A stretch of DNA of 64,000 bases. Origin: Paulownia fortunei. Taxonomy: Eukaryota; Streptophyta; Magnoliopsida; Lamiales; Paulowniaceae. This document shows, one piece after another, positions 9,741 to 20,513 of this stretch (positions are counted from its first letter, which is position 1; the number at the start of each line of letters is the position of its first letter). Position numbers and translations under genes: made by a program. The notes under the pieces were generated by a model. That model was not told the DNA's origin. It made no database searches and worked only from the letters and a program-made list of their open reading frames with translations. The stretch spans positions 1 through 64,000 of the forward strand of contig CM033123.1 in assembly GCA_019321725.1 (NCBI GenBank), read 5' to 3'.

Positions 9741-12700
9741 GTTTCTCTGAGTGTAAAAGCACTTGTACTAATTTTCTTTTTTCTATTTGTTTGTTTATCC
9801 CCAGGTCAGCTACATGCAAGAAGCACCAATAGTGGAGGCATTGAAAAGGTGAAAAATCTGATTACAAAAACTGGAATTCCCTCAACCATCACCTCTCCAC
9901 TGGAATCCCTCCAAAAGGGCATTTGGGTTAAGCTCATTTGTGGTGCTAGCTTTGAGGTACTTCTCAAGACCATTTATTTAATTTAAGCTCATAAGTAAAG
10001 TTTACAAAAATTAAATAAATGTACTTCTGCATGTAATTATAATTCTGTTCACTTTTGTTTGATGTAGGATGTGGTTGACATCAGGAATCTTTCTCTGGTT
10101 TACACTCTTGCTGGAGGTAACGTAATTCATATGAAGAGATTTATGTTTAAGAATCTTTCTCTGGTTTACTCTGTCTTTATTTGTAGATTATACATGGTTC
10201 GATTTAGTTTGATTATGTTGTAATTTGCATATGGGGAGTAACTTTAACTGCTGTCACTAAAGGAGATTTATATGAAATAAGAGAATATAATTTTGGAAAG
10301 TCTGTACATTTGTCTCAAAGATCAAATCTCAGAATGAAAATTTACTTTTCCATGGGTTGAGAGGCAGGCAAACTTATATGTTGTGGATCAATGTTAAGGG
10401 TAAACCAATGTAAGAAAAGCTAAATACATTATAGAGGGGTAACTATGAATGACACTTTGGATAGTATGTTGCAATTAGAGATAATAAAAAGTGCAACTTT
10501 TTAAGTTCTGCTCCAGTCTAATCCCTTCCATTAACACCTCTGCTATATGTCAAGCAATCACCTTACAAGAAAATGCCTCCACGCACTCAAGCTTGTCATC
10601 TTATTATAAAAAGTCCTAGGTTGTGTAACTCTTTTATTGAGTGGCGACTTACCAAAACTTTGTTCGCTTCCATGCCATGTCAAAGTATCCATCTCACAAT
10701 CATTTGGAAGTTACTCGAGTGGTATTCCAGGTTCATATAATGTGTAGTGTGAAGTCATTTTTAAAGATGTGGTTCAAACTCAAATAATTTGTATGGACTT
10801 CAGAAAGTTACCTTTGTTCTGATGTTGTGTTTATCATAGTTGATTGCATTGATTGTGCTGCTGAGGCATCAGTGGTCCATGCCGTACGTGACGGAATTGA
10901 AGCAGCTAGAGCTATCATTCCTATTCGGAGGCCTTGGGTGATGATCAGTGTCAATGATAACGAAGATCTGCATTTTCGTAAAGCTGGTAGTCTCTGCACT
11001 CTGCATTATGAATTTTTTTTATATATGTTATATATGTTTATTACCTGGAACATTCACACATATATAAAAGTGTTGTGATTAAAAACATAAGATTCTTTAC
11101 AAGTATTATGAGTTACTTCATAAGTCATGTTTTTCAGTACTTGCAGAAGACAGATTGAAAAGATAGCCTAGTAACTCAGTGCAACAATAAGAAATCAACT
11201 TATGGACTGAAGCATTGGACCCATCATGGATAATAACTTGAATTCCAAATACATTAAGAAAAGGACCATTAACATGATATACCACCTTTTTTTCAGAATT
11301 CGATCCAGATGAATGTCCAACGGATTGCTCAAGGCCATGTGAGAATGTTTGTCCTGCTGATGCAATCTCATATTTAGGCAAAGCTGGTGTATCCAAGGTT
11401 ATATTACATTTTTCCTTAATTTGTTTTACATCATTGCTCACATCTATTATCCATACATAACATTCATAAGCAGGGTGGTGTCTTAGCTGAGCGATGCTAT
11501 GGCTGTGGCCGCTGCTTACCAATTTGCCCATACGATAAAATAAGTGAGTGCATTTTTTCTTTACTTTATACGTCATTTTCATCTAACTTCTACAAATTTT
11601 CTGGTTTGCTTTCTAGACATTAATTTGTCCTTGGCTGTTATTTGCTCCAAATTTGTTGGGATAAATGCTTTACCATCCTTATATTTTAGTCTATTTGCAG
11701 GAGCAATTCCATACATACGGGATGTTGCTGCTACAACTCACCTTCTTAAACAGGATGATGTTGATTGCATAGAAATTCACACTGGCGGAAGGTAGCTACT
11801 TAGGTGTCAAAGTACTTGGTTGTTCTATATGGTATTCAAGTAGTAAATTTTATTATTAATTGGGTTTGACATACAATTTTAGCTTACATGTTGTCATTGG
11901 AATACTTGGCATACCAAGAAAGTAGGGAGGATGCATTAGCCTACAAATATTGCTACCCAATTTCAGAACTCACTAGGGATTTTTTCTGTATATACTTAAA
12001 TACTTATGACAAAGTAATCTTCTGTTTCTACTCTGCGAATAAAGATAAGTTCTCAAAATTTGCGTGCAACCTCATTGTTGAATTTGTACACTGGTTATTT
12101 ACTGGTCACTAAATAGTCTCTCAGAAAAGAGAAGTCGTTATATTTTCATATCAATGTTCAACCTTTATGTTGAGTTTCATACTGATTTAAATTCAGTTAG
12201 TTAATGTAGTGATCGTTCATAGGCAGGCAGAGTCATTCCAAGAACTTTGGAATGGTCTTGGAGATTCAATTGATAAGCTGAGGCTTGTAGCAGTAAGTAA
12301 ATGTTTCTTTCATGACTAGATTGTTGCTTGGGGTGGTTGTGAATATCAAAATTTGAATGATAAGTCCAATTGGTACTTTGAGTTCTATGGATTGGAATAT
12401 TTAGTTGCTTTTTTTATACAGGTTAGCATGCCTTACATAGGGGAGTTAACTATACCTGCAATGAATTCTATGTATACAACAATGAAAGTCAACCTGCACT
12501 GCCTCAATTTATGGCAGGTACAAGTCTCGTAAATCTTTAGCAACATTCATCTGTAGCAAGTTTTTTTTTTTTAATCAAAGAGCTTCATGAATTTTATCTG
12601 CTCGTGTTAACTGTAGTTGGATGGCCGCCCCATGAGTGGAGATATTGGACGAGGCGCGACTAGGGAATCAATCAAATTTGCTCTACATTTAGCCTCCATC

Positions 12701-13419
12701 AGAGACAAGCCTAAAGGTTTGTGTAAAAAATTACTATCTTTGGTGCACTTTTCGTAATTCTCTAGGAATAGTTCCTTTTCACGAGAATACTTCCAGTAAA
12801 AAGAAAAGAACATTTAAAATTTTTGTCGAAGCTAATGATGAATTATCATGTAAGTTCATCTATTCATGTAACAGGTTTTCTTCAATTAGCTGGTGGTACC
12901 AATGCTCACACGGTAGAGGGCTTAAAAAGGGAGATGTTATTTCAAACCACCACCATATGCGGTACTAAATTAATTTAGCCTGGTTAATTTCAAACAAAAT
13001 GGCGTTGTATTTTAATCCTTACTGGTCTTTCATCATTCAGCGCATCATTATAATACATCTTGGAATACTAATTTGTGTTATCATGCAGAGAAATCAAATG
13101 GCGAGAAGGACCCCTTGAATTCATTTGAGTCATCGCATTCTTTGATCAGTGGCGTAGCTTTCGGTGGCTATGCACGGAAGGTAAGGTTTGCACAAGAAGT
13201 TTGCCCTTTTTCGAAATTGTTCTAACTAAAGTCATCTAGTCTTATTGCTAAAACCTTTGCAACTTAATTCTCATCCTCCAGATAGTTGGTAGGGTTCTGA
13301 GATCTTTGCAATCCGAGCATGGTTATGCCCATCTTGAAGACTACCCTGATTATCTTCTCAAGGCACTTAAAGAATCTCTTGCCTTAGTTGGGACCGTTAA
13401 ACGCTATAATGAAAGTTAG
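9618..13419 (+). CDS. LdpA-like iron-sulfur protein (ZGT / circadian clock coupling factor-like), chloroplast-targeted
   Basis: Thirteen exons join in phase: 9618-9750, 9805-9956, 10068-10116, 10840-10986, 11297-11397, 11474-11543, 11701-11791, 12223-12292, 12422-12517, 12617-12716, 12875-12961, 13089-13180 and 13282-13419. Together they give about 441 residues. Two 4Fe-4S cysteine sets are visible: C-x3-C-x3-C-x3-CP in exon 5 (CPTDCSRPCENVCP) and C-x2-C-x2-C-x3-CP in exon 6 (CYGCGRCLPICP). Exons 7-13 carry the LdpA-type C-terminal region. Cyanobacterial LdpA is a redox-sensing protein that tunes clock period to light. The plant homologue is usually annotated 'circadian clock coupling factor ZGT' after a tobacco gene. 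The N-terminus is serine- and leucine-rich, like a transit peptide, but includes a long CT repeat. An in-frame ATG also exists at 9513, so the start is uncertain, and the exon 1 donor at 9751 is weak. Confidence 0.85.
9685..9738 (+). repeat. (CT)n microsatellite in first exon of the LdpA-like gene
   Basis: About 27 CT units sit between the likely start codon and the first intron. If translated they give an alternating Ser-Leu run. The unit is two bases, so any change other than a multiple of three units shifts the frame, unless a donor upstream of the run is used. A same-phase but poor candidate donor exists near 9672. Confidence 0.9.
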
Positions 13420-14699
13420 TTTGCAAAATCCAAGGTACACTCATTATTAGAAGCCTTGAATTCGAAGAAGCCCCTTTGGTGAGAAAGTTTCTTGATAACA
13501 AGTGGGCTCATATACCCAACACTGCAATGGTGATCTCAAGTGCAAGGAAAGGAGCTCGAACAAATGACCAGAAAGGTATGGCTTTTGCTAGTATGAAATG
13601 CACATCTAAGTCTAGCTGAAGCAGATATTAACAGTTAAATGTCTGATAAGTGGGCTACTGGCGAACATGATATTGCATTAACTTTGTTAGGGGAAGGCCG
13701 AAGGCCCATTAAGGTAGCCTGGACCTTCACGCTTTGCATTACTTCCTGGTCCTGGCGCACCCCACCGAATAAGCTGTCTCTTTTATATGCGGAGTTGCCA
13801 ATTTCCTTCTGTCTTTTGATAATTCTATGTGGGATATAACAGTTTCTTTCTTTAGCTTCAGAAACCTTCACAATACAAAATCTACAATTAGGTTTGGGAG
13901 TATTTTTTTGGGGGGTTATATTTTTCTGATTTTTGGTTGAATGATCCGACTATATAAGCATCAAGACAATGTAATTGCTTGAGAGACAGTCAAGCCATCT
14001 CTCATTTACGTATGTTTAATTCTTCTGAACTCGGACTTCAGATTTATCTTACTATTTTTAGCATATACATGTTCTTTTGAGAAATCACTCTGTAATTGAT
14101 GTGGCAATTTTTTAACTCATTGCTCGAACTTCTTTTTTTTTGGTTTATCCGAACCGTCAGGTTAAATAAAAGGAATTGTTTGATTGTACCAAGTTTAATG
14201 TGCCAGTAATTTTTTGTCATGGTAATAAAAAGTACGTACAGGGAGCTGACCAGCGCAACAAGCTCTCCTTGTCTGGTTAGGCCATATGTGTTGTCCGATA
14301 AGTGAAAGACTTGCCCAACTAACTGGACTATCAACTGGTGGTGCCAATATTTATTTCTGTCAACAAGACAGCTTTTTAGAATTCATTACAAAAAATCAAG
14401 TTCCTTGCGGGAATGAGGAAAACAACACTTCTATGTTGAGAACTACACTTTGCTAACTACTTTTTCAAGCTAGTGATTGAATTGTACTATAAACTAGTTT
14501 TAAGTAGTGTGGCAACTTTCAACCTAACGGGATGAATTGATTCTTCGAAAACGATTATTTAAATGCGTTGAAAATAGTTGCATGAATGGCCTTCATTCTT
14601 TGGTTTCACATTTGTTTCTTTATGAAATTTTCCAATATCACATGCATAGCTATTGACAAATGAATCAATAAGTATCCATCACACATTAGAGATTCTCCA

Positions 14700-15063
14700 A
14701 TACCCTTGGTATGGAGTATGCTCGAGCAAGTCGAATCATTTGTCTGAACTCGATTCATTAAAATTTTTAAGGATCAGATTCAAATTCGACCATATCCTAG
14801 ATTTGATGTGTAAACTTGTTATATTCACTTTATAATTTAAAAATATTAAAATTTATATTTTTAAAAAATCTATAAATATATAATAATTTTTTTAAAAAAT
14901 AAAAATTAAATTAAATGGGCCAGGTCCATATCGGATTAGTTTTGAAAATAAAAAATTAATTAAGACTCGATCTAGACCCATTTATGTTATTAAACCCGCC
15001 CCAAACGAGGTGGATTTACGGTAGGTAGGTTTCAATCTGAACCTATCTCGTTGCCACCCTATG
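14700..15063. mobile_element. Possible hAT-like non-autonomous element remnant (one end only)
   Basis: The right edge reads CTCGTTGCCACCCT. Its complement, AGGGTGGCAACGAG, resembles the common plant hAT-type terminus AGGGGTGGCAA followed by GGGT/CCCG-rich subterminal repeats. GGGTCTAGATCGAGTC-like and GGGCCAGGTCC motifs inside fit this. No matching left terminus or 8-bp target duplication was found, so it is truncated or misassigned. Confidence 0.35.
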
Positions 15064-18000
15064 CTTGATTCCCAGATGTATTTATTTTAGTGGCACATGA
15101 GTAGCATCAAATTCAATTCTATAGCTATTTGATCTTATTTGAGCACAATATTTAGCAAAATATTTTTTAAATATGATCTATCAGACTATAGCAGCTATTA
15201 TAAATATCTAGAATAAATTTAACCAAACACCATATAGCTAAATTTTATGTTGGTATTTGTTCAGAAAATCTTTATCCTTCATAATTACTATGCATAGATA
15301 AAGCTTTAGTTGGGTAAGTCTTTCATCTTACTTTTTGGACTTTTTTGGCTTGAGTAACATTTCTTGTTATTGGAACAATATTATAATGATTCTTTGAATG
15401 GAGAAATATTGCAATTTTTTATGTGATTGAATCCTAACATTACACCATTGAAGCATTTTGGTTGAATGCTCCAAACCAATCACAACTTTTTAACCCTTTT
15501 TTGACTTCTTCATAATCTAATAGGACTTATTTTAATTCAAAAGCTATTTAAGTATATAGTCCATAAGTGGGATAATTAATTAGTCTCTCAACTAGTTGGG
15601 GTAGACTGTACAATAAGCTGTCTTTTCTAAAGGAAGCATATTGGAGCACACCTTACCACTTATAAATGCAAAACATTAAATAAACTACAAAATCACATGT
15701 TGTTAATTAATAATACAGTCACAAGAGCACTAATTTGACTAAAAAAAAATAATTAAGTTGCACAATAGTTTTTTTTTTTTATAAAAAAAAGTGATGTACA
15801 CTTCTTATTTGTAAAAAAATGATTCCAAAACACAAAAAGTTGGAGATTAATTTAACTGAAAAAAATCTTATACAAAGTACAAAGAATTAAATAAAAAAAA
15901 AATCAGTCCACATCATAATCAGTCCAATGAACAATTTTCTACATTTTCCAGTCAATCATGGGTGGCCACTTTCATATTCTAAAGTCTGAAAACATAGAAA
16001 AATCATTGACTGCTAATTCGTGTGTTAGCTTGAGCGAATTAAAGTAAACATCTCTATATAATAAAATGGAAATATTTAATAGGGTAAAAATTTAAAATAG
16101 TTTGGCATGAAACAAAAACTAAAATGCAGTAAATCACCAACAGAAGTACAGACTAATTCTCTATTTTGGAGTCGATATGATGTATTATAGAGAATAGACT
16201 AAGTCAAAACTTGAAGTTGAGCATCACAATCATATTGATAAAACCAAGGTGAAAACAAATATTAGGTTTATCCTTATATTGTTGTGTTATGCTTCCTTGA
16301 TCGATTGGGCTACGGAATATGAACAGGCTCTCAAAATTTGAATTAGATATTACAAATTAAAATTTGCATGTGTACTTATCATTATCATTTAAAATTCAGC
16401 CAGCCAATGAAAATTTTATAATAACTAAAAAAATTCAAAAACATCATAAATTTAGTATTGAGTCAAAGTAGACTTAATTGCAGTTAAAAACAGTTCTCCT
16501 ATGTATAAGATGACCTGGTTTGTACAGTACAGAGTTTGCTAGATTTCCAAAAGTTAACTCCTTGCCAACTAATCGAGTAGATTTATATTTACAATACAAA
16601 TAAATCGTTAGGTACATGTGGAAATCACAGCCAAAAGTTTCAACGGCTAAATTAGAACTAGAGAAAAAAAATAGGCAAAGAATGAAAAATTACAAATATC
16701 AAATATACTAATATGCCTCAAAATGAATGGAGATGAGAAATTTATAAATATGTTAGAAATTTACTATATTCCGATGTAGTATCGTGCATAAATCGTTAGG
16801 ATCTTATTGATTTTTGGAATTGCGCCGCTCTTATTGGACCTCTTACATATTGTTCTTGGCCTATATTACACCCATCAATATAAATTTTATAATAAAAGAT
16901 ACAAAAAAGATTGAATTATTTAATAAATTTTGAAGTAGTTTGACTATCAAGGTAATGGTCAATTTGGGGAAGTGGGAAACCCTCTAACCTGGGAGTGCAA
17001 CTGTATAAGGCCGTAATTCCATAAGTAAGCACAACAAAATTGAATAATTGGCACGTACTAGTGGGTTAATTTTTGGCCTTTTATATCGTCAGCAAACGTC
17101 GTTATCTTCTTCTTATTATTTATTTCCCCTTTTTTATGGTGGTGTTATTTAAATATTGAGCAATTTAGATGTTCTAATCATATAAAAAAATTGAGTAGGC
17201 CCTATTTAATGTAGTGATGCAGTTGACCTGAGAAGTAACACTATGGAATGGAATGGTGGTCAAAGCTGATTTATCCCTTTCAAACATGGCTTTCCTTTTT
17301 CCACTTATAAAATGAATTAAAGATGTCTTTTCTGACTTTGTTCCTCCAAATCCCACAATGTTTCAAACTACAATTGTCGACCAAATGTATAAAATAATAA
17401 TTACTGAAAAAGAAGGGGAAATAAAATATATTTTTGATCAAAGGACTGTTAATATTTTTTTTTTCAATTTCAAAAATCAATTTTTTTTGGAGTGACAATT
17501 CTATAAATTGGCCCTTTTTTGAGAACAAGGTGTCTCAAAGTTATTTCTTTGTTTTTATGGTTTTATTTTTTTAACAATTGAAAAAAGATGGGAACGAGAT
17601 GTTAATATTGTTCTTCTTATATGCATTATTTTCTTTTTTCTACCTTCGCTTTTCATCTCACGGCTTTAAATATTTTACCTCTTTATATATATATATATAT
17701 ATGTATATATCCTACAAAATCTTATTGATATTCACATCACACCCCATAACAATGTTTTTATTGTTTGAGGTCCATTATACCGGCTCGTTTATTGTTTTGT
17801 TATGACTTTTTTTTTATTACTTTTTTTTTTTTTGGGTATCGTTAAATTGTTAGTGGGGCTGTTTTCTCTATTGGATGCATCACTACCGCCAGATTCACAT
17901 AAAATATACATTATGGTTATGTACCTTACCATTCAACCCAAAAAACTGAAAATGGAAATAAAAGGTGAAAGGGCCAATATACCCTTAATTCAGGTATAAA

Positions 18001-18230
18001 ACCATCTTTCTCATTATTTTTTTCTTTATATTCTTATATTTTCAAGCCATTTTATAATTGTTCGATGAAGCTAATGAAATTATTAGCATTTCTAAGATAT
18101 CATAATAATTTTTTTTCTCTAATGTATGGATAATTTCAGCTAACAAATATGGACGGATCCCTTTGTCAATTGCTTTATTCAATTTTCTCATCTTATAAAT
18201 CAATCCCTTTTGCCTCATTTTGCACCTATG

Positions 18231-18473
18231 ATATATGTGTAGTCATATTATTAACTACTATTATCCAGAAAATAAAAAAATATTATTAACTACAAAACTA
18301 CGACTAAAATTAATTAACTCCGATGGCATATAATAAATGAATGAAGATATGTATATATATGTAGTCATATTATTAACTACCATTATTCATAAAATAAAAT
18401 AAAATAAAAATATTATTAACTACAAAACTACGACTAAAACTAACTCTGATGGCATATAATAAATGAATGAAAA
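18231..18473. repeat. ~122-bp direct tandem duplication
   Basis: Two copies (about 18231-18352 and 18353-18473) share GTAGTCATATTATTAACTAC, then TACAAAACTACGACTAAAA, then GGCATATAATAAATGAATGA. They differ by a few substitutions and a short A/T-rich indel. The duplication lies about 0.7 kb upstream of the ACLB promoter. No function is suggested. Confidence 0.85.
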
Positions 18474-19019
18474 TACAATTTTATTACTTTTATATGATCC
18501 TAACTTTTGACCCAAAAATAAATAGAGAATCATATTATTCAATATTAAACAATTATACTGAAAAAATCATACCCGAAGTGAATACTGGACTACATTCTAT
18601 ATTATTTAAATTTGATTTATTTCATAAACTAAATTGAACTAATTAAAACAGTTCAGGGAATAGTCGAAATCGAATGGTTTACTATAATTTATTGACTGAT
18701 TTATTTTAGTTTCAATTAAGTGGAATTTGCAAATTTATTAGATTCTCCAAATGGGGAGAAAAGATTAAAAAGAAAAGAAATTTGATTGCATTTCCGAAAT
18801 TACCCTCATTTGATTTCCATTTTCCATCAAAGTCAAGCCCACCATCCGATCCACCAAACTCCCCAACCAGCCCGCCCCCACCCTGCTTTCCCTCTCTTTC
18901 AAGCTTTCCCTCTTAGAAAAACTTCGGCAGCTACCTATACATACATATACATACAAAACACGCACAAACACACTCACTGCGTGTATGAAAAACAGGCCTA
19001 CCCTCTAACTGACAAATGC

Positions 19020-19151
19020 CACGTGACCCCCGGGATATGAATTTTTGATCTGAGAAATCAATTAAGAAATAGTATAAATCAAATTTCTCCTATTCATGGC
19101 ACACCTTCTCTTAACAGCAACTAACAACCCACAGCTCTTTCCTATATATAT
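19020..19151 (+). promoter_or_regulatory. Probable ACLB core promoter: G-box and TATA box
   Basis: A perfect palindromic G-box CACGTG lies at 19020-19025 in the context GCCACGTGACC. A TATA-like CTATATATA lies at about 19142-19151. Transcription would start near 19175-19185, just ahead of the inferred untranslated first exon. G-boxes bind bZIP and bHLH factors, including the PIF proteins that act with phytochromes. Use of this site is inferred from sequence only. Confidence 0.5.
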
Positions 19152-19179
19152 TCACTACCCCGCGACCCTACACTTCTCC

Positions 19180-20493
19180 TACAACATAAGAAGATTATCT
19201 TACTGATTCTTCGTCAGGTCGAGAGTATAATTGTCTGAAAGGTAGCTGCAATTTGTTGAATTTTTACAGTTTTTTTTGGGGGGGTGTGGGGGAGGTGGGG
19301 TTGAATTTGGTTGAGTTTTGATTATGCCCTTGTTTCAGTGTGGGTTGGATGGAATTTTGGATGATCTAGATCTGTTTTTTTAGTCATTTTACTGTTGATC
19401 CATGATTCCTTTCAGTGTCTGTTATGGGGAAAGGAGTTTTGAATTATCGGATCTCTGTTGGATTTAAGTATTGTCTTGTTGATATTTACGAGGAAGCATG
19501 CCTTGATTTGTTTATTCAGTGAGGCTTTTAAATTTCGGTTGAAAAAGCAGATCTCTCTGCTTGCGGGGTTACTTAGATTGTGGCAGAGCAAGCTTTTGTG
19601 GAATTCTACTACGTGCATTTTGTGTGCTTTTAGTTTTTATACATTAAGATCTTTTGGTGGGGGGGGAGGGGGGTTAAATTTTTTGCTTCAGTATGCAAAA
19701 GATCGAATGCATCATTGTATTAGTTTATTTATGTCATTTGAATATTTATGTTGTTGAAAATCGAGAACCCATGTGAATTTGAGTGATGATCCAAGTCCTG
19801 TCCAAAAATGCCTTTTGGTTTAGGATGAAAACTTTGGTGATTTGTTTTTGTTCTTTCTTGAATGGAGAGCTGTCTAGAATGCACATGCAAGAGGCAATTG
19901 GAGAGAATATTATCTATGAACTCGCCAAAGCATTAGAACAGGAGTTTCACCTACTAAAAATGGATTATATATTTCGGCAATGATCTGCTTGGAAATCTCT
20001 GTTTCTAACTTTAGAAGTGATCATTGTAGAAAACTGGTGCTGATCTTGGAAATTTGGTTGCAGATCTTACTTGTTCCACATCTTTCTGGAGTATAATTCT
20101 TGCTAATGATTAGTTGAAGTTAGTGGGTACAAACGTGCACAGTAATTCTTGCTCGGCATATAATATCTACTTCTGATTATATTCTCAGTATTCTATCAGG
20201 ATCTTTGTAGTAGTAGGAATCTTGTGGAAAGCATATGGATGCTGAAAAATTGACTTGTTTAACCGAAATAGGAAAGGATTGTAAGGCAAGACTCAAAATT
20301 GGTTATCTTTTCAATGATTAGCTAGAAGGGTATAACAAAAGGTCAATGAATCATGCTGTGCTTTGCCCTTGTTATATGGGCTTGAATGGTTTCTTAAATA
20401 GTTTTGTTGAGGAATCTTTCTCTGAAGCTTTAGTAACATTTGGATTGAATTTATTTGTTTAAGTGTGTATGCTGATGTTGTATTTACATGCAG
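19180..20493 (+). other. ACLB 5'-untranslated exon and leader intron
   Basis: A good donor, GAAAG|GTAGCT, at 19241/19242 pairs with the acceptor TGCAG at 20493, 20 bases before the ACLB start codon. This gives a leader intron of about 1.25 kb. The intron has two G-rich tracts in the sense strand, at about 19271-19303 and 19652-19672. Leader introns of this kind often raise expression of plant housekeeping genes; that role is inferred here. Confidence 0.6.
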
Positions 20494-20513
20494 GAGGTGT
20501 TTCAGGCAACGCC

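Larger units (their letters stand above)
13420..19019. other. Long intergenic region, no intact gene recognised
   Basis: The first 200 bases hold an unexplained open stretch (13409-13617). The rest is AT-rich with a GGGTGGCAA-type transposon end (about 14700-15063), a (TA)n run near 17688-17706 and a 122-bp direct duplication (18231-18473). No other protein similarity was recognised on either strand. Confidence 0.6.
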
